Shown: piece by piece, positions 11,806-23,251 of the stretch | Layout: each line of letters opens with the position of its first letter | Numbering within the stretch: the stretch's first letter is position 1 | From: Tetracladium setigerum | Lineage: Eukaryota; Ascomycota; Leotiomycetes; Helotiales | Assembly: GCA_031472005.1 (NCBI GenBank) | Contig: PZJY01000012.1 | Coordinates: 1,550,001-1,614,000 of the forward strand | Direction of reading: 5' to 3' | DNA: 64,000 nt | Position numbers and translations under genes: made by a program | Notes under the pieces: generated by a model | The model's input: only the letters and a program-made list of their open reading frames with translations | The model's database searches: none | Told to the model about the DNA's origin: nothing

Positions 11806-12434
11806 CTACGGTCTCGAAGTATCGTTCATAATCGTACCACGATGGAGGCCTTTCTCGACGGCAGGCTCCAAGGTAGTTGCAGCTGCAAAAGCATTTCGTT
11901 CAAGGGTTTCTCGGGAGAATATTAGCAAGGACACCATAAGGCATATGCATCACAGCTTTCCGCCAACGACGTGACCGCCGTGCGAACTTACCAAGGTCTG
12001 TGCTGGAAGGTAGCAGCTGGTGGTTGAATAATTCTACCAAGACATCCTGGGCCCAGGTCCTGCACGTGAACTTTCCCCCCGTTCGCAAGGACGAGGAGCC
12101 ATCTGCCGGCACCGCCTTCATGATCTCATTCACACGGACATGGCTTGATGGTGATACAGAATCAATCTTGTAGACAAGAACCAAGCTTGGAGAGACGAGG
12201 AAGGGGTCTGCCGTCGGCCTGCTCTCCAATTTCCATCCACCAAACTTGGTGGTTGCATGGTTATATTGTCCCTCCGAAGCCGATTCAGTGATAAATATGC
12301 CCCAATGCTACTGAAACTTTAGCAAGATTCATGGGTCAATTTTTTCCTGGGGAAAATCAGACAAATGTCCCGGGAATTCCTCGGGATTCAAGAGTCAAAT
12401 AGACTGTGTTGCTCTGGAGGAGATCGTGTGCCAT
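11806..12434 (-). CDS. Small conserved fungal protein of unknown function
   Basis: Three exons recovered by eye: 12434-12363, 12307-11992 and 11882-11806, total 465 nt, 154 residues. The product starts MAHDLLQSNTVYLTLESRG and has HWGIFITES, LVLVYKIDSV, VNEIMKAVP, FTCRTWAQDVL and ends AVEKGLHRGTIMND..SRP. The order of blocks (short beta strand, HWG/A-hydrophobic, W.YE-like, VRI-like, NC.W...L, basic tail) resembles a widespread family of small fungal proteins I recall as DUF6914-like; that name is unverified. Intron 2 is clear (GTAAGT, 109 nt). Intron 1 has a GTCTGA donor and a CAGTAG acceptor. Splicing at CAG would leave an in-frame TAG where the family has Tyr, while splicing at TAG keeps the frame. 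It is either a working gene using the second AG or an early pseudogene. Confidence 0.6.
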
Positions 12435-13169
12435 TGAGAGTTACACGAGGGGTCGGTCGGATATGATTAGGATATTGGACGGAGATTAGGATTGCGAGAG
12501 CCGTACTGCGACTGGTAAGATGGTCATATGTATAATAAAAACTTGAGGTGATGAGGTTGATGTTGTTGAAGTTGGTGTCTCCCAGCTTACATCAGAGGGG
12601 TTGCTGGGCTGTGCTGAAAGTCCATGAACACCAACAAAAAAGTAGGATAGACGCAGTGGAGAAAACTAGTATCGCGAAAGCACAAACAGTCATCAGTGAA
12701 GTTCAGCGAGCTAGATACCAGGTAGGCATTTTAATATAAAAAAATGGTACGAAGGAAGATCCTGCCAAGGGAAAATAATGTGTTGCCTGAATTCCTACAG
12801 GAGGCCGAGAAGGAGGGGACTGCCGCAGCTGGTTCTTGCCCTATCATCAACTCTTCGTGCTTCCTTTGTCTTGTTTAGTTAGATGGCTGAGAGAACTATA
12901 ACGGCCTATTCTTTTCCTCCCTCAACTTGATTCTGTACTGTATAGTACAATAGTCGGGCTTTTTTCTACGATGGTTGAGACTCTAGTCCGATCACGAAGA
13001 CTTGTTGCATATTGTCAATCCCATACTTCATTTTGCTACAACTTCGACCAGCTAACTGAACCTATAAATAGATCTAATAGATTCTTGATGCCTTCGCCTT
13101 CCTCTCTCCTGATGCCAGTAATATTTCCAAAAACCATGCTGGTGAACTTTTATGACTTCCCCGAAAGAG
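12435..13169. other. Intergenic, no gene seen
   Basis: 735 bp between two minus-strand genes. It contains the near-palindrome TGTACTGTATAGTACA at about 12934-12949 and nothing else I can support. Confidence 0.6.
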
Positions 13170-14145
13170 CTACTCCACTTCCATAGATACATCATTCTCT
13201 CTTCCAGTGCGCCAATCCGCCACAGAAACATCCACGACATCTTCCAGATATTTGTGCTGATTCTCTGTCTCTACTGGAGATGGACCTTTGTTGTTGTGTA
13301 ATCCGCCTGCTCGTGTGGCGAGTTTGACATTTTCACCGCCTTCTCCCATGAAGTCCAGCCATGCCTCCTCGTGCTCCTTGAAGCTTTCCACTGACAACGG
13401 GCCGCGAAATTGCAGCAAGTCGATCAATAGCAAGCACAGCTTCGAGTTTGGAAGGGTGTTGTCAAAGATCTAGCTTGCCGTTTCGAAGTGGAGGGTTTCA
13501 TTGGATATAGTTTTGCTGCCGAGACATTCGAAGAGAAGGCGCACAACGCAATTGCAGAATGCAAGGCTGAGATACGTGTTTCCGAGAACCCATCAATGAG
13601 CGAAAACATCGATTCTGGAATTGCCATCGACACAAGCACGTTGAATCTCGGCGTCGTCAATGCATCCTGTTTGCATCCATCCGACAAGAATCTTGACGCC
13701 CACATCCCAGTCTTCGGAAAGTGTTATTTCTGTTTGATCAGTTTCTTTAAACCCACCATAGAGTGTAGCGTTCATGACTGGAGAGTAGTAAACAAGTAGA
13801 ATCTTGTGTGCCTTAATAATGGTGCGACTCGATCCAACTGCGAGGGTAACGGTACCCATATCTCGTTCAAGCCTTTCCCCGATTAGTTTTATGTACTTGT
13901 GTTTCAACTTTCAATAGATTAACTTACAGCGACTTGACTTGAGTAGAGTGTTGCTGTATGAGTTGTAACTGAAGCTTTGTTTGCGCTAGGACATCCTCGA
14001 CACCTCCATAGTCCTCTTCATCATCACCAAGAAGTCCGTAACGCCGGTATAGATCGCGTACATCCCGGTTCTTAATTTCATTAAAAAAAGTTTGCCGGGT
14101 CCTTGCATCCAACGAATTCAACCATTGCCTATGTACTGGTGGCAT
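13170..14145 (-). pseudogene. BTB/POZ-domain gene broken by two in-frame stops
   Basis: Exon 1 (14145-13928) encodes MPPVHRQWLNSLDARTRQ and a Gln-rich stretch. A 55-nt intron (GTAAGT donor, ACTAAT branch) leads into exon 2 at 13872, with the BTB core GTVTLAVGSSRTIIKAHKIL, YYSPVMNATLYGGF and ITLSEDWDVGVKILVGWM. The frame then meets TGA at 13593-13595 and TAG at 13470-13472. Between and after the stops the same frame still reads like a BTB protein: WVLGNTYLSLAFCN, RLLFECLGS, IFDNTLPNSKL and LLIDLLQFRGPLS, to a normal stop at 13170. Full length would be 307 codons. No frame-preserving GT-AG intron removes either stop. Both could arise from C-to-T changes (CGA to TGA, CAG to TAG). An N-terminal BTB fragment of roughly 165 residues could still be made. 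Confidence 0.72.
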
Positions 14146-14556
14146 GTTGGCTGCTGTATGGTGGGAGGATGATGGTGATCGCTTTAATAAGTTGATGTGG
14201 CAGTGTTGTTGGTGTATCGATGTTGTTGATATCTCGATTTGCCCGATCAGATCTAGAGGAGAAGAAGTGTTTAACCACCAGATCGAGGACCAAGACATCT
14301 AACATAAATGAATGTACATCGAGGCTGTTTTGCCTGACATAGTGAGTAAGAGTTATTTTCGCTTTCATCACCCTGAGTTTTCACTATTGCTGTTCACGTA
14401 AAAGGATATTTGGTATCGGTTGCGCAATCTTGACATGATTCATATGAGGAATTTCTATTTCAGTCTTTCAACTTAAGTAGTGCCTTCACCTGCTTTATAG
14501 GGTGACAACACAGGCTATAAAGGTACAAAGGTATGGCGGTACGTACCAGCATAGTG

Positions 14557-14586
14557 AGCACGAACTTTTTGTTGCATGTCGCATTT
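14557..14586. repeat. Fragment of the dispersed 110-bp repeat
   Basis: The stretch around TTTTTGTTGCATGTCGCAT matches the start of the repeat units at 35752 and 37561 with a few differences. It is short, so chance is possible. Confidence 0.4.
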
Positions 14587-14931
14587 TCAAAAGGTCAACA
14601 AGATGGCTTTCGTGAGCTATGAGTCCGCTTTATAATCGCTCCCTCTGAATTCACTTGCGCGTTTTTTGCCAATCTCTTGCTCGGTACTGTAGAAGTCGTC
14701 CGAGTTTCGCTCGCACCAATCGACGCGATAACTCCAGCCTTCGGCCTGTACTCACTCTACCGTATGGCCCTTTTCGCCAAGAGTGGTGGCAAGATTTAAT
14801 TATAGCATCTTGAACATAAGCGAGATCGTCTAGTTGACTCTAGCGTTGGGATAACCTTTCTTTCTAAACTTAACTAAACGAGCTTGTTGTGCGCGAGTGC
14901 TTTCAATCTAATATTAAGGGAGGAAAGGGAT

Positions 14932-14966
14932 AACTACTGTACATCGCTTAAGAACGTACAGTAGTT
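14932..14966. repeat. Perfect 11-bp inverted repeat with 13-nt loop
   Basis: AACTACTGTAC at 14932-14942 is the exact reverse complement of GTACAGTAGTT at 14956-14966. No gene lies next to it. Confidence 0.8.
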
Positions 14967-16129
14967 GTGGGAATACTTGAGCTTCCTATTCACAAAATGT
15001 GAAAATGCACAAGGATAAGCGATGTAAGTGAGAGCCCTGAGCGAATGATTAGTCTGATCTTCTCCCAGCCAGTGCTTGGCGATAAGCCTCTCGCCTCTGC
15101 AGTAGTTACCTAAAGACGACTACAGTACCACATCGCTCAGACCTCAACCCCTTTTCACGACGCCTCACGAACGACAAAACTTCTTCACCATTTTCTGTCC
15201 AGGCAGTCTTCTCGCTCCTTAGGTATACTCACCCAGTACGATTACCCGCGTCTCTTTAAAATTATAACCACGACCTAAATCAGAGCCGAGGAACATTGGC
15301 CTCCCTCCCCGCGATCGAGTCTTGCTAGGATTTTTCACTGTGTTGTGGATTCTGTTTCCCCAGACTCAACACACTGATCATCTCTTCTCTGCTAGTCGAC
15401 TTGGCATACAGGAACCAACGATGGTGCATTATTGAGTTCTGTTCCTGCCTCGCTTCACTCCGTACAACATGACTATTCCTGCCTGGAAAATACGCATCCT
15501 AGCTTTCAATATTCCTCTTCAGTCGTGGTGAGTTTTGCTGATCGCATACAACAGGAATATTACACTCAGAGCCTAGTCATGAGATACCTCCCTTTCTGAG
15601 CAAAACGTTTCCTACGCTTTGGCAAAATCGCAAGCGCGAGAACTTGCAAAACTTTATTGGAGCATATGAAGCTCGGTGGTCACAATGCAGTGGAGTCAGT
15701 GCTTAGATACACCGAAGTGCTTATCCGCCTGTGAAGTTATGGTGGCATGTTACTCAATGTTTTTGGTACCATATCTACATCTCCCATAACTGCTGTATTA
15801 TCAATTCCTTCAACATCTAACCTAAGTACCATTGCCAGCTTCGCTTATAAGGGCTGCCAAATAAATATACACCTTGTGAGGGCGCTGGATCGAAAATTTA
15901 TTTCGATTCTGCTATGATTTTGGACAAGTGCGCAGAACGGGATATTACATCTTGGCAAGAAGCGCCGCCCATGAGAAGATGCATGGAGCCAACGCTGGCA
16001 GCTCGTCCCTCCTGTACAAAAACAGCAGGATAGTCCACCACTTTCCATCTGGGATTCTCTTCTCAAAGACATTCTTTTTCTCTCACACGTCTTTCATTTG
16101 ATCTTTCTTCTTAGTCACTCATTCCAATT

Positions 16130-18368
16130 ATGTTCTTTACTTCCAAAGCCGTGGTGCTCGCATCACTGGTATTTTTCCTCCCCCATGCGTTATGTGCAGA
16201 AGCTTCTGATGTTGATGCCTATATGGCACCATCTCTGGAAGCACAAAATGAAGCGCCTGCTCCCAAAGTACATATTGGGTGCTACAAGGAGAAAACCCGA
16301 GGCGATGCCTTGAAGACATTCCCGGGTGTGACGAATACAGCCATGAGTCCTCAAGCTTGCGAGAATCATTGCTCTCAATACCAGGCCAGTATCTACGGTC
16401 TCACACGCGGGAATCAGTGCCTTTGCGGCGACCAGATCAGCGCAGGCACAGTCGGAGCTCCTTTGAGCGAGTGCAATACTGCCTGCAACGGCGATTCATC
16501 TAGCTTTTGCGGAGGAACCCTCCGTGTCAACATCTATGGACCGGAGGCCCTTCTTACCGAGCCCAAGGTTCCCAGCACTATTGTTCATAAAGGATGCTAC
16601 AAGGAGCCCACTGGTACCAAGTCGGCACTCAGCGATTACCCGCTTCTCAACGACGCCAAGATGACCATCAAGATGTGCCAGGACCACTGTTCAGCCTACC
16701 AGTCCAAGTTCTTCGGCGTTGAAAACGGCCGCATATGCAATTGCGGTGATTCGTTCAAAGCTGCAACGGCCGTCGCCAATTCCGTCTGCAAGACTTCTTG
16801 TGCTGGTGACACTGGTTCATTCTGCGGCGCAAACAACCACTTCAATCTATACGAACTCGACTTTCGACAATTCACGAGGATTGGACAATGGGGACCTTTG
16901 ATCCAATTTCCTGTCGTTCCTGTTGCTGTTGCGTTACTTCCCGAGTCTGGGAATTTGCTTGCTTGGTCTGCTGGGTGGAAGTGAGTCCCTCTGATTCCAC
17001 CTAAATAGCTCGCGAGGACAAAAACTGATATAACCGTACAGGAATGACTGGACTTTCGCTGGCAACGGTAAGACATACTATGCCACATATGACCCCAAGA
17101 ATGGAAACGTCACACAAGGTCTCTACGAAGATACCAAGCACGACATGTTCTGCCCTGGTCTTTCCATGACCGCTGAAGGCAAAGTCTTCGTCAACGGTGG
17201 CTCCACCTATCAGAAAGCCAGTCAATATCAAGAGCAAACGAGCCGATGGTCTAGTGTTTCAAACATGAAAACGGGTCGTGCATACCACTCCAGCACATCA
17301 ACATCCGAAGGCAAAGTCTTCGCCATCGGTGGCAACTGGCGAGGAGCTGGAAAGAAAGACGGCGAGGTCTACGATCCACAGAGCAACACATGGACCAGCC
17401 TTCCAGGCGCTCCCGTCTCTCCCATGATCGTTGCCGCTCACCGCGGCGGGATATTCCAGGACAGCCATACCTGGCTCTTCGCATGGAAGAAGGCCTTTGT
17501 TTTCCAAGCCGGTCCCAGCAAAGCCATGAACTGGTATGGAACTACGGGAACCGGGTCTCAGAAGGCAGCAGGGCTCCGTGCTGCCGATACCGATTCCATG
17601 TGTGGCATCTTCGTCATGTTCGATGCTCTGGCTGGCAAAATCCTCACACTGGGTGGAGCGACTACCTACACTGGTATACCACATAAGCGAGCGCACATCA
17701 TCACTCTCGGAGAATCCAACAGCGCAGTCGATGTGCAACGGATCGGTGACGCGGCGTATGCTCGCGGCTACGCCAACAGCGTCGTTCTTCCCGATGGGAA
17801 AGTTTTCATCGTCGGCGGCCAGTACAATATGGTTCTCTTTTCCGATGCCAATCCCGTTCTATTCCCTGAGATGTTCGACCCGGAGACCAACACATTCTCA
17901 AAGCTCAGGGCACATACCGTCCCTCGCAACTACCACTCTGTTGCCATTCTCATGCCCGACGCCACGGTTTTCGTTGGATCCGGTGGTCTCTGTGGTGGGT
18001 GTCAGGCTAATCACTTTGATGGTCAGCACTACTCTCCACCGTATCTACATGAACTAGATGGTGTGACGCTCGCTCAACGTCCATCGATCTTGTCGGCGGA
18101 TTCAAAAGTCAACTTGGGTGGAAGTATCGCCATCACTATGGCAGATCCAGGCACTTATACTTTCTCATTGATCCGGATGAGCGCTGTCACTCATGCGACT
18201 AATACCGATCAGCGCCGGATTCCCTTGACTGCTTTCGGTAGTGGGGTTGATTACATGGTTTCTATTCCAGCTGATGCTGGAATCGCCTTGCCCGGGTATT
18301 GGATGTTGTTTGCGAATAATGAGAAGGGGGTGCCGAGTGTGGCTCATACTGTTCAAGTACTAATCTGA
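16130..18368 (+). CDS. Secreted copper radical oxidase (AA5) with two N-terminal WSC domains
   Basis: Oxidises primary alcohols or galactosides to aldehydes, making H2O2, outside the cell. Exons 16130-16980 and 17042-18368 (61-nt intron, GTGAGT donor, CAG acceptor) give 2178 nt, 725 residues. Signal peptide about 1-23 (ALCA end). Two WSC domains, about 47-140 and 155-248, each Cys-rich with (I/V)HxGCYKE, CxxHCS, C(L/N)CGD and SFCG. The galactose-oxidase-like propeller follows. Catalytic residues match galactose oxidase: C321 in FCPG and Y365 in RAYHSS (Cys-Tyr cofactor), W383 in GGNWRG (stacking Trp), Y581-H582 in NYHS, H668 in THATNTDQRR. The LCGGCQANHFD block is also intact. WSC domains likely anchor it to polysaccharide. 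Family members with this layout include aryl-alcohol and alcohol oxidases of plant pathogens, so the substrate may not be galactose. Confidence 0.93.
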
Positions 18369-19491
18369 GTACCTACCGAGTACTCTCATATGAACGGATG
18401 TCCTTATTGTCTCATTGATCATCATATCTTCTGTTATTAATTCATTATTCATGTAATTTAATCTTACTAAACTTTTTGAGTCGAACTCATGAAGTCCTCT
18501 TCGACTATCTCCAGAATTATAGTTTTGTGGGAGGACGCTGGCCCTCACATAACTATCATAAAAGAACTCATTTTTGTTTATCTGTCCATCCCTCCCTTAA
18601 GTCCACTGATGCCACTTGCCTTAACGCCTTACTCGAGGAGAAGCGAGAAAGAAGTTCATCTTTTACCACCGCCAACACAAACTGAAAAACATCGAACATC
18701 AAAAACAATCTTAAAAAAGAAAATAATTTTTTTTTAACAGATATGATTTATAGGCTGCTTAAGCCTCACTTGAATTTCACAAGTGAAACCTATTTTTCAT
18801 CTCTCTCTCTCTCAGGCCGTCTTACAAGTACTGTACAGTGGTAAGTTATAAACTTACCAACCTTACCTACCTTCACCTCACCTATCTTAAACCATCAAAA
18901 TCCTACCCACGCGCGATGGTATCGGAGATACTTTGGGTATGTAGCATACCTCTACAAGTCACAATAAACGTACCTAACAAACAAGTCATGTAGAACCAAA
19001 AAAAAGAGAAATGCCAAGATATCAACAACTACATCACTTCACTGATCTTCATCAAAAAACCACTTCGGAAAGTTCAAGTGCTCAAAAAGATAATAATAAA
19101 AAGAAGCTCGCGCATTTTCTGTTTTTGATTGATTCGAAGCTAGAACAGGAGAGATATAAAAAAAGAGGCCCAAACCAGCATTTTTTGAAGGAAAAAAGCC
19201 ATGCAACCCGGCTCCCAAATCCCTCCCATCCGTCGCCTCAGATCAAAAGGCTACAAATTTTTCCATTTTTTGTTGTCATCTTTTTCTTGCAATAAAAAGC
19301 ATTCATCTTCCCGCCATAGCACAGATTTTTGTTGTGTCGTTGAGTTTTCCTAGACATTTCGATAGATCTTGTGGTCCATTGACTTTTGAATTCGTGGGAA
19401 AAAATAGCGTGATAAAACGTAATTCTTCTTGGGTTTCAAAGGTTAAGGGATGAAAAGGATCTCGAAGTCGGGATTCCGCTGAAGGAGAGGT
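18369..19491. other. Intergenic between convergent genes
   Basis: 1.1 kb, A/T-rich with many poly-A and poly-T runs and a CT microsatellite near 18801-18813. Two small hairpins adjoin at about 18752-18786 (arms AGGCT/AGCCT and TCACTTG/CAAGTGA). A GTACTGTAC occurs near 18828. No gene seen. Confidence 0.6.
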
Positions 19492-20928
19492 TTATGCTCC
19501 CAAACTTGGGAAAGCCTTGGTGTCCTCCGTGTTGAGAGAGGCAGAGGCGTTGTTGCGGGGTCCGCCTTGGCCACCGCGAGAACCTCTGAAAGAGCCATCT
19601 CCACGAGGACGTCTGTGATTGGAATTAGCATGCATTTTAGTAGGGATTTAGAATGATGCCAAACTGGCGCAAAATGCATCCAAGAGAGGCTATGGGATTC
19701 AAACGTACCTGTCGCCGCGACCCTCACCACGTCCACCACGTTGACCATCACCACGTCCACGGGCTTGTCCATCGCCACGACCGCGATTTCCACGGAAGCC
19801 GCCTCCACGACCTCCACGAGTCTCAGTTGGCTCGACAAATCGTTGATCGATGTCAATAGTGGTCTTCTTAGCAACGCGCTCACGCTCACGCTTGGCCTTG
19901 ATGTTGGTAGCTGCAACAAAGTCTTCTTCTTCCTCCTTGGTGATTGCCTTGGCATTGGCCCACTTCTTGTCTTGCTTGCCTTCGTTTGGCTTGCGGATCT
20001 CGAGCTTACCAAGAGAGAGCTTCTTCTCGGCTTGTTGAGCGAGGTAGTCGGAGTAGGAGACGCTGTTGTCCTCTGGCTCAGCCTCAGCGGCATCAACAAC
20101 CTCTGGGCCTCCTTCGGCATCACCAGTCAAAGCTGCGTTCTCCTCAGCCTTAGCAATGGCTTCTCCAGCTTGCTCATCAGCGAGTTCGGCACCGCCTTCT
20201 GGGGCACCCCATCCGTGGTTGGCTTGCTTCTCGGATTCACTTTAATTGGTTAGAAAACAACTACAAGGAAGGACATATTGGTCTGCTTACCCTCCAACGC
20301 TTCGGCTGTGGCGATCAAAGTTGTTGGCAGCTCCGCGACCACGTCCACCGCGTCCACGTCCTCCGTAGGTACCTTCGGTTCGGGCTGGTCGATCGACCTG
20401 GCCGTCTTCAGTTGGCTTACCTTGGTTGTTGGCTCTGCCTGCGTTGCGATCACGGAAAGCTAGAGAGCAGAATTAGCCAACGCACAGCGATGAGAAACGC
20501 ATTTGTTCATGCGAAAGCCTGTGTGCCCACTCACCTCCATCATTGCCAGAGTATCCACCTCGGCGACCACCGCGGGCATTGCCAGCTGGTGCACTGGAAG
20601 CTGGTGCCTCTGCAGGAGCATTGCGCTTGGTAGTTCTGGCCGGAGTCTTATCAATGACCTTCACTGGTGGCTCAGGTTCCTTGTCGGAGTCTTCATCGTG
20701 GGTATTGCCTGTTTGAAATTTTCGTCAGTCGCGTGGTCAAGGAGGATCAAGGTGAGGAGGTGTTGTCGTCATACCGAGAAGCTCGTACAAGTTCTAAAAA
20801 CACATCAAGTTAGCTACCGTGACCTGGAGAACGATCGAGACAGTGCCAATGGGCATCTGCGAAGGATCTTTGGATGGGTTTGAGGGTGTAGAAGATGGAT
20901 TTACCTTTGAAACAACGTTGGTGGTCAT
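19492..20928 (-). CDS. stm1: Stm1/SERBP1-family ribosome- and RNA-binding protein
   Basis: Cytoplasmic protein that clamps inactive 80S ribosomes and binds mRNA in yeast (Stm1) and animals (SERBP1, HABP4). Six exons: 20928-20905, 20793-20775, 20708-20535, 20459-20291, 20239-19709 and 19612-19492. They sum to 1038 nt, 345 residues. The first exons are tiny (24 and 19 nt) and encode the Stm1 start MTTNVVSKNLYELLGN. The middle carries RGG repeats (GGRGRGGRGGRG). The HABP4/PAI-RBP1 block includes VSYSDYLAQQAEKK, KLEIRKPNEGKQDKKW and TTIDIDQRFVEP. A second RGG tract precedes the end, AFPSLGA. Donors are GTAAAT, GTATGA, GTGAGT, GTAAGC and GTACGT, all with good acceptors. Such intron density is typical of highly expressed fungal translation genes. 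Confidence 0.9.
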
Positions 20929-21795
20929 TTTGTCCGCCTACTCAATCGCCTCCGAAGAAGGCCTTGCTACCGAGAGAACAATTTGTGGGGAGGAGTTGTA
21001 CGAACGAGAATGACAGGTTCCGGGTGCAGGAAGCTGTCTCTCGAGATGATGATTGAAGGTTGAAGTCGAGAAATTTGTTTGTTCTGTCGCCGGCAGCTGC
21101 TTGAAGGTGCAGGATAATTCGGCTCGCTTAATAAGGCCACTAACTCGAATTTAATTTCGACAAAACTGAACAACCAAAACTTGGAATCAGCATAAACCTC
21201 ATCTTTGATTGAGGCAAAACCATCTCCATAGGCACACATGCCCTTTTAAATTTATTATTTCGTGAGACTTGAGACGACCTTCTCAGCAGAATAAGTGGTG
21301 AATCGGCACTCTGCCCAAGGGCGCAACGCAAGGCTTGGCCGACGTAAAGCACGCACAGGAAGGAAAGGAGAGTTGAACTGGACCGGCCACACAAACTTGC
21401 GAAGCATTCATACATTAATTAATTGATCGGCTTCTGATACCAATTTAGTTTACTACTTGCTATTTGTCATTTTTATTTTTTTCAGATATATTTGCGTCAA
21501 GCTGAATAGCGTCGCAGAGTGGCGTTGGGATGATGCCACATTTGCCTACCTTACCTGGTAGGCTCCTCAAAAATACTTACAAACGTCCAAAACCAAGGCC
21601 GTCTTGGACGAGTTGGCAAGAACGAACACACTTCCCCAACACATCGACCAGCGGGAGCCCTTTGGAATGTATTATTAAATTCAAGCAACCAGAAAAGAAT
21701 CATATGCCGCCGCCACCTCCACCATTTCCCAATGCATAACTTCCCAAAACGCCCAATATATGCTATCGCCTCCTGGGTATCAAATGCTTTTTTTT
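20929..21795. other. Promoter of stm1-like gene and 3' flank of bZIP gene
   Basis: 867 bp holding the stm1 promoter and leader, then the 3' flank of the bZIP gene. No ORF with resemblance to a known family. Confidence 0.6.
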
Positions 21796-23251
21796 TTATC
21801 TCATTGAACTCGTATCACTGCTTTTTGTCAGTTTTTGAACGCTTTGGCTGTATATTTCGGTTGAATGTGGTACGCACAAGGAAAAAGACGTTGGAAATTG
21901 CATGGACGCTGAGAGACCGAATGGGTCCATGTCGAGCATTGGATCGTAGGGGTCCAATAACTGCGTCATTGAAGGATATTCTTGAGAGGTACTGTTAGCC
22001 ATTTGTTGTTGTTGCTGCTGTTGTTGCTGCTGTTGTTGCTGCTGGTGTTGCTGCTGCTGTTGCTGTTGCTGGCCAACATTCGATTGCTGGTTCATCTGAT
22101 GGTGCTGATGAGGTGCAATCGGTGCTGGGTATGGGCCAGGGCCAGATTCGGCTGGATCTTGGTCATCGACCATGTCGGCTTGGGCATCGTATTCTTGTTC
22201 TGTACTCACGAAAATCAACCTAGGACCGAAGAAGTTCCATGATGGAAAAGAGGGAAAGGAGGGGGCGGGACAGCTTGCCGAGTTGTTCATAGTGATTCTG
22301 GAAATGGGGGTACAACGCGTTAGCTGCGGGAGCTCCTCCCACGTTGATAGCCCCGCCATTTCCATGCACTTTGGGCAACATTGGAGGCCCAAGAACTCCA
22401 GTGCTGCCCATCAATCCAGGGTTTCCGGGTAGTCCTAACGGTGGCTGTATCTTGGCCTGTAGTCGCTGCTGTTGCTGGTGCTGGAATTGCGCCTGGTTCT
22501 CTGAGGCTGGAGGGGTCATGACTCCTTGGTTATTGAAACCTGGCGACATCGAATTTGGTGATGAAGTGTGAGAGGTTGGTGTAGGTCTTGACTGTGGAGA
22601 GTGGAGAGGCGCTCCAGGTTCTATCTTTGGGGCGATGCTAGAGTTGGATCGCCTGGCTTGGTTATGCCTATTCATGATCGCACGCTGAACTGTTGGCGGT
22701 TGTGCCATATTCTGAGGCATATGAGTAGGACCAAGGTGAGGACTCCCAGTCTTGGCACGAAGTTCCGCTTGCACGTCAATGCCTAAGCACGTCAGAAAGT
22801 GTTTCGAATCGACAATGTTACCTCACTTACCTTTCTCCAATAGGATTCGCTCCAGTAAAGAGTTTTTATACCGAAGCATTAGACATTCATCCGCTGCACT
22901 TCGGTGAGCAGTCTGTAAATTGTGAAGATTATTCTCATGAACTCGAATGGTTTCTTCAAGTTGCTTGATGTATTCTGTTCGACGTTCCCTGAACGCCGCC
23001 TGTGCTTGACGATTGCGTTGCTTGCGCTCCTCGGAAGTGGCATATATCTACCAAAAAGTGAGCAACTCCACGGTCCAGCCGGAATTGTTGAGTCCTACCG
23101 GTTTGCGTCCTCCCTTACGTTTTTGTTGTCCAGGAACACTTTCTGAGGGAGCTCCATGCTCGGCCTCCGGGGTGGGAGAGTTGAGCTCCATGGAGTCCTC
23201 GGAACCCTCTCTCAAGGCTTCCTTCTTGTCAATCGACATGTTGTCGGCCAT
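21796..23251 (-). CDS. meaB: bZIP transcription factor, MeaB-like, with polyglutamine tract
   Basis: Nuclear regulator. MeaB in Aspergillus and Fusarium acts in nitrogen-metabolite repression. Exons 23251-23099, 23047-22831, 22782-22272 and about 22204-21796 give 1290 nt, 429 residues. The basic region is GRKPIYATSEERKQRNRQA then QAAFRERRTEYIKQLEETI, with a leucine-zipper helix through CLMLRYKNSLLERILLEKGID. This block is what I recognise as MeaB. Downstream is a Pro/Ser/Gln-rich region, a run of about 20 Gln interrupted by His, and the C-terminal motif MTQLLDPYDPMLDMDPFGL. Introns 1 and 2 are clear. Intron 3 is less certain: its donor is GTCCCG, and the acceptor is either GAG at 22205 (used here) or TAG at 22220, which adds five residues. 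A GC-AG alternative breaks the frame. Confidence 0.75.
22003..22071 (-). repeat. CAG/CAA repeat coding polyglutamine
   Basis: Imperfect trinucleotide array in frame inside the bZIP gene. It encodes about 20 glutamines with one histidine. Mixed CAG and CAA codons make it less prone to slippage than a pure array. Confidence 0.9.

Larger units (their letters stand above)
14146..16129. other. 2 kb intergenic region without genes
   Basis: No ORF with family resemblance on either strand. It contains an 11-bp inverted repeat at 14932-14966 and a 30-bp fragment at 14557-14586 resembling the repeat found near 35.8 and 37.6 kb. The last few hundred bases are the promoter of the copper radical oxidase gene. 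Confidence 0.6.

Noticed and set aside
13170..14145. RIP (repeat-induced point mutation) as cause of the BTB stops
   Set aside because: Only two compatible changes, and no AT-rich flank or paralogue seen to compare with.
22204..22275. GC-AG intron (GCAAGC donor) in the bZIP gene
   Set aside because: It gives phase 1, but both available acceptors need phase 2.
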